64,000 nucleotides of DNA from Enterococcus ureasiticus. GTDB lineage: Bacteria; Bacillota; Bacilli; Lactobacillales; Enterococcaceae. The stretch covers positions 620,001 through 684,000 of the forward strand of contig NZ_MIJZ01000001.1 in assembly GCF_001730285.1 (NCBI RefSeq), in the 5' to 3' direction. The notes beneath the pieces are model-generated. The model did no database searches. It had not been told where the DNA came from and worked only from the letters and a program-made list of their open reading frames with translations. Numbering within the stretch: position 1 is the stretch's first letter; each line of letters starts with the position of its first letter. Both the position numbers and the translations under genes were made by a program. Of the stretch, positions 17,480 through 25,969 are shown piece by piece.

Positions 17480-18757
17480 TCAATCCGCCACTTTGATTTT
17501 TAAATAATCTAAAAGTAATGTACAGAACATCATATTCGCCCATGAAAACCATTCACGAGTGTACTGCGCTGAATCGTTTACATTGATTCCTTCATGCATA
17601 TGATTTGTACCGGCATCTGTTTGAACAAGTGTATTTAAAAGTTCAGCTTTTTCTGATTGCTCATCTGTCGTTAACCCTTCTATACATAATGCAATCGGCC
17701 AAACATACTCTTTGGGCGTGTGCTCACTTCCCACACCTTTCAGCTCAGTTCCTTCATAGTAATAGGGATTCTCAGCAGATAAAATCAGCGCTCGGGTATT
17801 TTGATAAACAGTATCATCGATTGCACAATAGACTAAATAGGGTGCTGCTAACAAACTAGGTACATTCGCATCATCCATCAAGAGATAGTTTCCTAGTCCA
17901 TCTACTTCATAAGCATAAACTTTTTTCCCCAGGTGCTCAACGATTCCCCATTTAGTAATTCCTTGATTAATTTCTTTTTTCAGCTGATTGGCCTTTTCTG
18001 CAAGTTGCTTGTCATCGTAAATCTCTTTAGAAATTTCTTCTAAATAGGTTAAAACAACAACAGCAAACATATTTGCCGGAATCAGATAATTGTATGTACA
18101 GCGGTCATCACTTGGACGAAATCCGGACCAAGTCATACCTGTATATCCACATGGTTCACCTAACCCATTATTCGAAAGCGTATCTTCTGGTCTTTCATCA
18201 AAACGCTCAAAACGATAAGGCGAATTTTCATGGTATTGTTCCGTTTTAAAAACACCAATAATCGTTTCTATCGCACGCTTAAATTCGTTGGTGAAATGGG
18301 TTGTTTCTCCAGTTTTTTTCCATAATAAATACGCTAATTCGATTGGGTAACACAAAGAATCGACTTCATATTTCCGTTCCCAGATCCAGCCATTCATTTC
18401 TGTAATATCCTGATGGTAGCAATGTCCATTTTCAGTTTCATTAAAAGCATTGGCATATGGATCGATCAAAATGCATTTCACTTGGCGATCCACCAATCCA
18501 CGGATCAATTGTTTAATTTTTTCATCTTCATTTGCCACGGTTAAATAAGGTTTCATTTGAGCTGATGAGTCCCGTAGCCACATTGCTGGAATATCACCAG
18601 TAATCACAAATGTATCATCTGCTGTTGTTCTTACCGTTGTTTCTAATGTATTATCAAAACAATTTGAGAATACTTCACTCCATCTAGGATTGCTAGATTG
18701 TTCAGCTACTTCTTTTTTTATATTTTCAATCACTGATTTTGAATAATTTATACTCAT
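17480..18757 (-). CDS. GH125 exo-alpha-1,6-mannosidase
   Basis: A 425-residue cytoplasmic glycoside hydrolase of family 125, which removes terminal alpha-1,6-linked mannose without a metal. Family motifs: AMWLRDSSAQMKPY near residue 50, NENGHCYHQDITEMNGWIWERKYEVDSL-like central block, and WPIALCIEGLT near the C-terminus. No signal peptide, so the substrate must be imported. The start at 18757 (MSINYSKS) has AAGGGG upstream; the frame to 18808 overlaps the upstream regulator. It is the last enzyme of the GH38-EIIC-RpiR-GH125 locus. Confidence 0.92.
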   Translation of the reverse strand: MSINYSKSVIENIKKEVAEQSSNPRWSEVFSNCFDNTLETTVRTTADDTFVITGDIPAMWLRDSSAQMKPYLTVANEDEKIKQLIRGLVDRQVKCILIDPYANAFNETENGHCYHQDITEMNGWIWERKYEVDSLCYPIELAYLLWKKTGETTHFTNEFKRAIETIIGVFKTEQYHENSPYRFERFDERPEDTLSNNGLGEPCGYTGMTWSGFRPSDDRCTYNYLIPANMFAVVVLTYLEEISKEIYDDKQLAEKANQLKKEINQGITKWGIVEHLGKKVYAYEVDGLGNYLLMDDANVPSLLAAPYLVYCAIDDTVYQNTRALILSAENPYYYEGTELKGVGSEHTPKEYVWPIALCIEGLTTDEQSEKAELLNTLVQTDAGTNHMHEGINVNDSAQYTREWFSWANMMFCTLLLDYLKIKVAD

Positions 18758-18771
18758 AATGATTCCCCTTT

Positions 18772-19569
18772 TTACTTTCCTTTTAAGATCACTTCTGATT
18801 TTATCCAAGACTTGATTGTGTCTTCATGATACATTGCTAAAATTTCTGTATATAAAATGTCGATCACAGTAAGCACTGGAATTTGAGGTGATATTCCGCC
18901 CATATCTTTTTTCCCCATAGAGCTTGTTAAACAAAAAGCATCAGAAAAGTCTTGATACGGACTTTTTTCGTTGGCTGTGATTACGATCACTTTAGCATTT
19001 TTTTCGGAGACAATTTTCACTGCTTCTTGAACCGCTTCATTGTCACCAGAAATCGAGGATACAACGACAAGATCACCTTGTTGAACGCCATGAGCCATCA
19101 TCGCAATCGAATGCTCGTCTTTGATCACGTTGACAATTTTGCCAAGTCGGGAGAATTTAAATTGAAAGTCTTCTCCGCAAAAAGCATTATATCCTGTTCC
19201 CCAATAATGAATGATTCGCCCAGCATCGATCATTAGTGCCGCTTTTTTGACTTCATCTTTGTCAAGTTTCTCGATGATATCATTAAGCAACAAAGAATAA
19301 TTCAAATTTACATAGCTAATACTTGAATCGGTTTGTTTTTTTGCGCCTTTACTAGAATATTTATATAAGTAAATCAGTTCTTTATAATTAGCTAAACCAA
19401 TTTTTTTACAAAAACGGGTGATCGATGAATTGGACACACTAAGTTTTTTAGCCAACTCTTGAATTCCAAGCTCCTTATTCCCATCAAGAAAATACTGTGC
19501 AATCACACGTTCTACATCAGTAAACTTCTTTTGGTTTGCCTGAATGATTAGTTCGATGTAACTTTCCAT
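18772..19569 (-). CDS. RpiR/MurR-family regulator of the mannoside locus
   Basis: A 265-residue regulator: N-terminal HTH_6 DNA-binding domain (about 1-77, KLSVSNSSITRFCKKIGL) and a C-terminal SIS domain (about 105-235, GTGYNAFCGEDFQFKFSRLG, VVVSSISGDNEAVQEA) that binds a phosphosugar. It probably senses a phosphorylated mannoside imported by the EIIC next door. The start at 19569 (MESYIELI) follows AAAGAAAGG. It lies 14 bp before GH125 but is separated from the EIIC gene by a structured element at 19603-19698. Candidate operators are GAAAATATTTTC-type palindromes upstream of GH38. Confidence 0.88.
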   Translation of the reverse strand: MESYIELIIQANQKKFTDVERVIAQYFLDGNKELGIQELAKKLSVSNSSITRFCKKIGLANYKELIYLYKYSSKGAKKQTDSSISYVNLNYSLLLNDIIEKLDKDEVKKAALMIDAGRIIHYWGTGYNAFCGEDFQFKFSRLGKIVNVIKDEHSIAMMAHGVQQGDLVVVSSISGDNEAVQEAVKIVSEKNAKVIVITANEKSPYQDFSDAFCLTSSMGKKDMGGISPQIPVLTVIDILYTEILAMYHEDTIKSWIKSEVILKGK

Positions 19570-19602
19570 GTTTAGATCACGCCTTTCTTTATAGTAAAAA
19601 AC

Positions 19603-19698
19603 AAGAGGTGACTGGGACATGACTCTGTAAGTCACAATCCAGTCACATGAAGTCTGGATAAACGGTGGGAGCAAAAGCAGCTCCTGTCTCAGCCTCTT
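19603..19698 (-). ncRNA. Multi-branched hairpin element within the mannoside operon
   Basis: On the minus strand an outer stem (19685-19698 with 19603-19619; AAGAGGCTG-GACA with TGTC-CAG-CCTCTT) encloses three hairpins: GGAGC/GCTCC, ATCCAG/CTGGAT and TGACT/AGTCA. A T6 run follows the outer stem. It lies between the EIIC stop and the RpiR start. It could act as a terminator/attenuator lowering RpiR-GH125 expression, or be an intergenic repeat copy. The structure is inferred by eye. Confidence 0.45.
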
Positions 19699-19723
19699 CT
19701 CTCTTATTCTCTATGAATCCTTA

Positions 19724-21046
19724 CTAATCTTGTGCATTAAGTAATTGGCTTTCATCAAATTTCATATTCATACGTACAAACGGTGCATAAATGAAGACAT
19801 CCAAAACAACTAATACAGCTGTTAAGATCACTGGACTCAGATGGAACGCTCCTAAAATCCAAGTACTTATGAAAATTGGTTCATTTCCCGAATTTAGCAC
19901 AACCAGTGGAACGACCCAACCGATTTTAGTCACGATATACGCAACGATTGCATTAAATACTGGTACAAATACAAACGGGATGAACATCAATGGATTGAGT
20001 ACGATCGGGAACCCAAAAATAATCGGCTCATTGATCCCGAATAATCCAGGAATAAAGGAAAGTTTTGCTACTTCACGACCACTGTATGTTTTAGGTGTAA
20101 AAATCAAGATTGCTAAAATCAATCCGAACGTCGCACCTGAACCACCGATCATCGCGTATACATTTGTCATCGTATTTGGTGCTACAGAAATATCAGCGAA
20201 ACTTTTTGTTTCAGCAAATTTCGCAACGTTTTCTAAGAAAATTGGCAACCATAACGCTGAAACAACACCCCAAACAATATTAAATCCATGTAATCCTAAA
20301 AACCACAAGATTTGTTCTAATAAAATAACGACGATAATTGCAGGTAGGCCCGTTCCAACAGAAGTTAAAGGTTGGACAAATAGTTGACTGACCATATCCA
20401 TAAAGGAATTAAAATCAAAAGCTTCGATTACTACTTTCATCACAGAACAAACTAATAATACAATAGAAATTGGAATCAATGCGAAGAAGGAATCAAATAC
20501 ATTAGGTGGAACATTCCCCGGTAGTTTGATAGCAATTTTACGTTTTGCCAAAACTGAATAAAGAAATACTGCCAATAATCCGACGATCAACGCAGTAAAC
20601 ATTCCTTCATAACTGAAGAAATTATTTGCGTAACCTTGAACGACTTCAGCAGAACTATCCGCAAAATTCACATTGTTGGGTACCATAACAAAGTAAGCAG
20701 CAAAGGCTAATAACGTCGCCAACAGTGGATTAATATTGGCTTCAGGATGCTTTTTCATCAATTCTTTTGCATAATTATAAGCTGTAGAAAAAACAATCAG
20801 TAAGGCTACGATCCCAAGTGTTCCTAGATAAACATTGCCAAAAATCGCAGAAGCTGTTTGACCGATTGCTGTTTCTCCAAAAAATGCATCGATCTGCATC
20901 TTGATCAAATTAGAAAATGATCCAACTACCGTAAAAGGGATACTGCTGATAAACGCATTTTTGATTGCTTGTAGTACACTGTTATTGTCTACTTTATTGG
21001 CGATTTTTAATAATGGCTCTTGAATTTTCTCAATATTTATTTTCAT
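19724..21046 (-). CDS. PTS EIIC, lactose/cellobiose family
   Basis: A 440-residue membrane permease of the Lac/CelB EIIC family with about ten membrane spans and the family motif FGINEPIIFGFPIVLNP. It imports and phosphorylates a sugar together with EIIA and EIIB subunits, which are not encoded nearby, so it must borrow them from another locus. The neighbours (GH38 upstream with 21 bp gap, GH125 downstream) suggest that the substrate is an alpha-mannoside such as a mannobiose or an N-glycan fragment. That substrate is an inference from context. Confidence 0.9.
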   Translation of the reverse strand: MKINIEKIQEPLLKIANKVDNNSVLQAIKNAFISSIPFTVVGSFSNLIKMQIDAFFGETAIGQTASAIFGNVYLGTLGIVALLIVFSTAYNYAKELMKKHPEANINPLLATLLAFAAYFVMVPNNVNFADSSAEVVQGYANNFFSYEGMFTALIVGLLAVFLYSVLAKRKIAIKLPGNVPPNVFDSFFALIPISIVLLVCSVMKVVIEAFDFNSFMDMVSQLFVQPLTSVGTGLPAIIVVILLEQILWFLGLHGFNIVWGVVSALWLPIFLENVAKFAETKSFADISVAPNTMTNVYAMIGGSGATFGLILAILIFTPKTYSGREVAKLSFIPGLFGINEPIIFGFPIVLNPLMFIPFVFVPVFNAIVAYIVTKIGWVVPLVVLNSGNEPIFISTWILGAFHLSPVILTAVLVVLDVFIYAPFVRMNMKFDESQLLNAQD

Positions 21047-21067
21047 CTTAACTCGACCTTTCCCATG

Positions 21068-23695
21068 TTATCTTTCTATTGAAATTGTTTTGATTTCTCC
21101 TGGTTTAAATGTGCCTAATGAAACTTCCTTTAACTTACCTAAAGATTCAAGAAAATCGCCATTTAAATCAACCAAACAAACATTAGACTCAGTTGCTAAA
21201 GTTATTTTTTCATTTGCGACTTCTTCTACCAAGGATGGATTGTACAAACGTATATTGACCCTATGACCATCACGACTTAATTCCAATGCACTAAATACCA
21301 AATTTGAGTTGTTTAAATCAACAAATTTCTTTAAGGGATGCAATTGGTCTACTTTATTACTTTGGAAATATTGAATTGGATTAGTAAAGCGATTCAATGT
21401 TTGAACTTGATAATATGGACTCAAAACAGAATAGGTTTGGTATTCTTTTTGGATCATTACAGGATCAAAATCATCCGTTATTATCAAGGACAACTCCATT
21501 TCTAAATCCCTTAATAATTGACTATCTGGTGTAGGGATATAACGATACTGATTCCCTGAGGCATCTCCAGGTCTTCTTAATAACTCTGGTCTACCTAAGA
21601 ATCCTACGCCTCTAAATAATGTAATATACATACTGCTATCAATCACTTGATATTCCTTGATTCCTTTACTCATTATCGACCAGCTAGTAGTTTCATCATG
21701 AATGTTTGAATAGTGGATCATTGGATAGATTTCTGTTGGTTCTTCTTTCCAACCAAGTGTTTTCCAATCATGAATATGAGGATCTTGATTATTTCTTTCC
21801 ACAGTCCCAAATAATGTATCCGCATAACTGACGTGACTTTCAACTGGCGTTTTTACAACTAGGCGCATACGATGATCCATGGCTTGGTTGTTAAGTTTAA
21901 CTTTCATATCGATCCGCTTAGAATCTTTACTTAATGACAAGGTAAAGGTATAGTCGATCTTAGTATTTAATTCCCCTATTTTTCTAGCCTCTAGATCTTT
22001 TGGTACTGACCATTCTCCGTGTAAGGTCATCGTAGAAAGAAAAGGTCCGGTTTGAAATGTAACATCTGTCGTATCAAAGAGTAACTGATGGATTTTATCA
22101 TGATAAGCAGGTGAATAATCATACGTATCCCCTTCGTCTCCTGATTCTTCCATGTATAAACAGTTTTCGTATTTTTTACCTTGGTTCTTCGCTAAAATAG
22201 AGAACTGGCCTTTTGAAAATGAGATTTTGTATGCTTCATTTTCAATAATTGCATTTTCTGCATTAGAGGGTATAGCGCTCTCGTTTGATCCAGTTTGTTC
22301 TTTCACTGTCACGATCGTATAGCTAAGCGACTTTGTTTCTTTGGTGAAGCTTACTTTGTGGATATAGTAATATTTTGCTTCGTCATAATCACTTTCTGAA
22401 CGTCTGACTTCACCAGCATAGACTTTTTCTGTAGACAAGATTTGGCTATCTAACTCATTGCCATTTTCGTCAAACAGCTTGATGTCTGCATGTTTTGTAC
22501 TTACTTCTACCACATATGGGTCCGTTCTTGTGTAAGGCAATGTGTTAAATAAAATCAAATCATTTTTTTTGATTCCTTCTATTGACTCAGAAATTTTTCT
22601 TACTAGATAGTCGATCGTTGAATACGATAATTGATCTGCTTCTTTATATCTAGCTAAAATCATTTCATTGGTTTTATCTGTATTACACCCGCCGATACTA
22701 TCATGTGCATGGTTTTTTAATAGTAACTTCCAAATATAGTCAAGCAGTTCTCGTTTAAAAGGAATTCCTAGGTCATCTGCCATCAACATCAGTGGTTCTA
22801 ACTGAAAGATCATGCGATTTTCGATTGTGTCATTTAATTTTTTTAAATCATATCTTGACGAATAAATTGAACGGTGGATTTTTGAAACACTGCCACTCAT
22901 AAACTCACCTTGAACGGTTGGTAATTCAGTTGTTTTTTCTCTTAATAAATTAAAAATATGAGGATAATTGCTTTCTTCGATTTTGTATTCGGTACCAAAT
23001 TGTTCGTTCACTTCTTGAATAATTGCTTTTAAATCTCGATCAACTGCGCGCTGATCTCCACCAACCGGTAATGTTACGACTTCTGTTGCACTATCCTCAG
23101 ACACAAGATCTAGCATCGCTTTTTTCTGATAGAGTTCTCCTTCAACAAGAGCCACTCCTGCATAATAACCATTTCGAATATTGATCGTTAATACTTTTGA
23201 ACCATCTTCAGCAGTCCAGTAAAACTCACGACTTTTTGTAACTTCATTAGGCATCCCCCGCCAAAAAACTGCATCTGTGATGCCAAAACCATTATAAATT
23301 TTCGGCATATCTTTGCCTTGTCCAAACGAATCTGGTAGATAGCCCAATAAAGTATGACCACCTAAACGTTTCGACATATCGATCCCGATTTGTAAATTCT
23401 TGACGACTGATTCACCCGCCACCACAAATTCATCCATTTGTGTATACCAAGGACCAATAAATAGTTGATTGGCTTCAACTAACTCTTTAATTTTTGTTTC
23501 TTTTTCTGGATAAACTTTTAAGTAATCATCGATAATACTTAACTGACCATCCAAGTAATAGTAATCTAGTTCGTTATTTTCTAATGCATAAATCACCTCG
23601 TCCATATGATAAGAAAATTGGATAAACGCTTCATTATCACTGAAATACCACTCACGGTCCCAATGGGTGTGTGCGACGATATGGATCTTCTTCAT
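21068..23695 (-). CDS. GH38 alpha-mannosidase
   Basis: An 875-residue cytoplasmic zinc-dependent alpha-mannosidase. HTHWDREWYFS at the N-terminus supplies zinc ligands, YLPDSFGQ contains the nucleophile Asp and the helix HAHDSIGGCNTD another zinc ligand. A large beta-sandwich region follows to the C-terminus. The start at 23695 (MKKIHIVAHTHWD) has GAAGGAGA upstream; the longer frame to 23776 lacks support. It is the first gene of the mannoside operon and with GH125 can take apart alpha-mannosides imported by the EIIC. Confidence 0.93.
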   Translation of the reverse strand: MKKIHIVAHTHWDREWYFSDNEAFIQFSYHMDEVIYALENNELDYYYLDGQLSIIDDYLKVYPEKETKIKELVEANQLFIGPWYTQMDEFVVAGESVVKNLQIGIDMSKRLGGHTLLGYLPDSFGQGKDMPKIYNGFGITDAVFWRGMPNEVTKSREFYWTAEDGSKVLTINIRNGYYAGVALVEGELYQKKAMLDLVSEDSATEVVTLPVGGDQRAVDRDLKAIIQEVNEQFGTEYKIEESNYPHIFNLLREKTTELPTVQGEFMSGSVSKIHRSIYSSRYDLKKLNDTIENRMIFQLEPLMLMADDLGIPFKRELLDYIWKLLLKNHAHDSIGGCNTDKTNEMILARYKEADQLSYSTIDYLVRKISESIEGIKKNDLILFNTLPYTRTDPYVVEVSTKHADIKLFDENGNELDSQILSTEKVYAGEVRRSESDYDEAKYYYIHKVSFTKETKSLSYTIVTVKEQTGSNESAIPSNAENAIIENEAYKISFSKGQFSILAKNQGKKYENCLYMEESGDEGDTYDYSPAYHDKIHQLLFDTTDVTFQTGPFLSTMTLHGEWSVPKDLEARKIGELNTKIDYTFTLSLSKDSKRIDMKVKLNNQAMDHRMRLVVKTPVESHVSYADTLFGTVERNNQDPHIHDWKTLGWKEEPTEIYPMIHYSNIHDETTSWSIMSKGIKEYQVIDSSMYITLFRGVGFLGRPELLRRPGDASGNQYRYIPTPDSQLLRDLEMELSLIITDDFDPVMIQKEYQTYSVLSPYYQVQTLNRFTNPIQYFQSNKVDQLHPLKKFVDLNNSNLVFSALELSRDGHRVNIRLYNPSLVEEVANEKITLATESNVCLVDLNGDFLESLGKLKEVSLGTFKPGEIKTISIER

Positions 23696-23799
23696 TTTAT
23701 ATTCTCCTTCCTCACTGTTCTTCTTTAATATACGCTGTATCATTTGAAAAGAGAACGATTTCGGTAATATTTTCAACTATTTTCTTTTTAAGATTGTTT

Positions 23800-23828
23800 T
23801 AATGAAAATATTTTCTTTGTTTGGTCAA
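23800..23828 (-). promoter_or_regulatory. Mannoside operon promoter with palindromic operator
   Basis: On the minus strand TTGACC (23823-23828) and TCATTA (23800-23805) are 17 bp apart. The palindrome GAAAATATTTTC (23804-23815) lies between them. A near copy is at 23911-23926 (TGTAAAAATATTTTCA) and a partial one at 23766-23776. This arrangement fits repression by the RpiR regulator of the same locus. Confidence 0.5.
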
Positions 23829-23833
23829 AAAAT

Positions 23834-23877
23834 AAGTACCTAATATGACTGGAAAATAAGTTTTTTATTAGGTACTT
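23834..23877 (-). terminator. Terminator of recombinase 1
   Basis: A perfect 11-bp stem (23834-23844 with 23867-23877, AAGTACCTAAT) with a 22-base loop is followed on the minus strand by ATTTTTTG. It separates the recombinase gene from the mannoside operon. Confidence 0.7.
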
Positions 23878-23942
23878 ACTCTATTTATCTATTTTTTATC
23901 AATAACAATTTGTAAAAATATTTTCATTATTAATAATCTCAG

Positions 23943-25079
23943 CTATTCATAGTCATACGATGCTGTTTCAGTCATCAATTGATCGATTTTGTACATCGCT
24001 TTTCGTCGACTTTCAAACAATGAATCCGCATAGGTATCTAAGGTCATTTTTGCTGAGTTATGTCCTAATAGTTTACTAAGACTTGATATGTCTACTCGAT
24101 TTTCTAAACATCTCGTTGCAAAAGTATGGCGCAAAGAATGGAAATGAATATTTCTTATTCCAGCTTCTTCTACAACTTTTTTAAAACGATATCGAATCAC
24201 TCTAGGCTCGGTCATTTTATTTTTACATGAGATGACATGATTAGAGCATGATATCGCTTTTTTAGTAAGTAAGTATTGTTTCAAATTTTCTGCTAGTGGG
24301 ACAACTCTGTAGGATTGATCCGTTTTAGGGTTGCCAATCAACACCTCTGTTTTATTCCCTTCGTTCGTCTGACTATTTACTCTAAAAATCGTTCGGCTAA
24401 CACAAATAGTGTTATTTTCAAAATCGACATCAGACCATTTTAATCCACTTATTTCTCCAATTCGAAGACCTGAGTACAAGGCTAAAATAATTGCAGAGCA
24501 CCCTTTTTCCTTGAAAGCAACATGCTCTAATTTTTTTTGCTCGCTCATCGTTAAAGCAACTGGTGGCCTTTTCTTACTTTTTTTTCTGGACAACTGAATA
24601 GATCTACAAGGATTAGATGATATTATTTGTTGATTTTCGGCTTCTTCAAACAACGTTTTCAATAAAATAAAGACATTGCTGGTTGTCCCATGTGACAATT
24701 CCAATTTTTCTAAATCTTCCTTATACATTCTAATATCGTCACTTGTTAGTTTGGATAATTTTTTCTCTCCAATATAAGGAAGAATGTACTTTTTTATGAG
24801 CCACTCATAATTAAAAAAAGTAGACTGCTTCACGGTATGTTTCTTATAATGATACAACCAATAGATTGTCCATGTTTCAAGATTACCACAAAAAGTATTG
24901 AGGAAATTTGATTCTACATGTTGTGCTTTTAAAATAATTAGCTTTGATTTCACATCTAAATAACGTTTGCCATAAGTATAACCATAAATTATTCTGCCCT
25001 GACTATCCCTGTTTTTAATATACCGTCCTTCCCATCTTCCATCTTTTCTCTTATAAATATTTTCTCCTTTTTTCGTCAT
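23943..25079 (-). CDS. Tyrosine recombinase 1 (Tn916-Int-like)
   Basis: A 378-residue tyrosine recombinase. N-terminal arm-binding-like domain (KKGENIYKRKDGRWEGRYIK), SAM-like core-binding domain (about 65-165) and a C-terminal catalytic domain with Arg in LYSGLRIGEISGL, HSLRHTF, LLGHNS and the nucleophile Tyr in TLDTYAD. All catalytic residues are present. It is clearly paralogous to recombinase 2 at 34194-35327: the same N-terminal block, same length and same catalytic motifs. Unlike recombinase 2, I found no convincing inverted repeat around it. There are no excisionase or conjugation genes, so it is unlikely to be an ICE integrase. Confidence 0.9.
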   Translation of the reverse strand: MTKKGENIYKRKDGRWEGRYIKNRDSQGRIIYGYTYGKRYLDVKSKLIILKAQHVESNFLNTFCGNLETWTIYWLYHYKKHTVKQSTFFNYEWLIKKYILPYIGEKKLSKLTSDDIRMYKEDLEKLELSHGTTSNVFILLKTLFEEAENQQIISSNPCRSIQLSRKKSKKRPPVALTMSEQKKLEHVAFKEKGCSAIILALYSGLRIGEISGLKWSDVDFENNTICVSRTIFRVNSQTNEGNKTEVLIGNPKTDQSYRVVPLAENLKQYLLTKKAISCSNHVISCKNKMTEPRVIRYRFKKVVEEAGIRNIHFHSLRHTFATRCLENRVDISSLSKLLGHNSAKMTLDTYADSLFESRRKAMYKIDQLMTETASYDYE

Positions 25080-25384
25080 CCTATACTCCTCTTCCGCTAC
25101 TCCTCATCCACAACAAAGGTATTTTAACTACATTGAAATGAAACAATATAGACCATAATAAATATACCTTATATCATTTCTTATGAGTACTACTTATCAA
25201 TATTTTTCGTGCCACTCAATCGCACAGACTTATTACTATGTATCTAAAATCTAAGATTTAATACAAGAACTCGCTTAAATTTTTGGGACAAAAAAACATC
25301 AAGTCAAAAGATTCAAAAACCTTTTGGCTTGATGCTATATATAATTATCGTCTTAATAGAAGTCGCTCATTTTACTTCACTATT
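25080..25384. other. Intergenic region upstream of recombinase 1
   Basis: This 305-bp stretch contains the terminator of the small secreted-protein gene (25289-25334: 14-bp stem with one wobble, minus-strand T-run) and the recombinase 1 promoter region. A short sequence at 25102-25119 (CCTCAT...CAAAG) faintly resembles the recombinase 2 inverted repeat, but no partner was found. Nothing else is evident. Confidence 0.4.
25289..25334 (-). terminator. Terminator of the secreted Cys-rich protein gene
   Basis: Stem 25297-25310 with 25321-25334 (CATCAAG-CAAAAG), 10-base loop, followed on the minus strand by seven T residues. Confidence 0.85.
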
Positions 25385-25735
25385 TTATTTTACTTTACAA
25401 CCACAGAATTTATAAACATGTAAATAATTTCCAGTTTCATTCCCTTTAGAGTCATACTCGGGTGTAGAAGAAATTAATTTTGAACAACAATCATAGTATC
25501 TTTTACCGTTTTGTACCACATAAATTCTTGCATATTTCGTAGTATTTTCATTTTTTGTTGTAACTGTTACTTCACCTTTTAATAGATGCTTCGTTTCTTT
25601 AGTTACTGAAGTTACACTTGCCTCATTTTCAAAATACGTTGTTTTAGCTGTAGCCTCCGCACTTTGACCTCCGAATCCCAACATAATGAATAACCCCATA
25701 GCTAATGAAACCATAACGACTAATTTTTTTTTCAT
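25385..25735 (-). CDS. Small secreted protein with CC and CGC motifs
   Basis: About 116 residues. Signal peptide MKKKLVVMVSLAMGLFIMLG ending near AEATA, then a mature part of about 85 residues. The mature part has two cysteine pairs, YDCCSKL and KFCGCKVK, which may form disulfides; this is uncommon in secreted proteins of enterococci. I do not recognise the family; size and fold would suit a small secreted effector, bacteriocin-like or surface-associated protein. The ATG at 25735 follows GGGAGAT at better spacing than the ATG at 25744. It lies at the end of the WxL region but is 234 bp from the signal peptidase gene, so it is probably separate. Confidence 0.6.
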   Translation of the reverse strand: MKKKLVVMVSLAMGLFIMLGFGGQSAEATAKTTYFENEASVTSVTKETKHLLKGEVTVTTKNENTTKYARIYVVQNGKRYYDCCSKLISSTPEYDSKGNETGNYLHVYKFCGCKVK

Positions 25736-25969
25736 ATACAACATCTCCCTATACTTTATTTTGAGCGACTAGCTAAAAAGACAAAATTATCAAGTTAATT
25801 CAACGAAACCTAGGATTTTCGTTTTTAAGCTTTACGAATTCCCTCTGTTCTGTCTTTATAAATATGTGGCTATCTTTGTGATAAAAATAGTCCAACATAT
25901 GTAATGACTTCTGATTTGTTTTGTAGCTTCTATGTCTTTTACAGAAAAAATTTGGTTATCGTAAATTGA

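Noticed and set aside
23777-25290. Inverted repeats around recombinase 1 like those of recombinase 2
   Set aside because: Comparing both flanks by eye gave only 7-8 bp matches (for example around CTTTGTT at 23815 and 25104-25120), which is within chance for AT-rich DNA.
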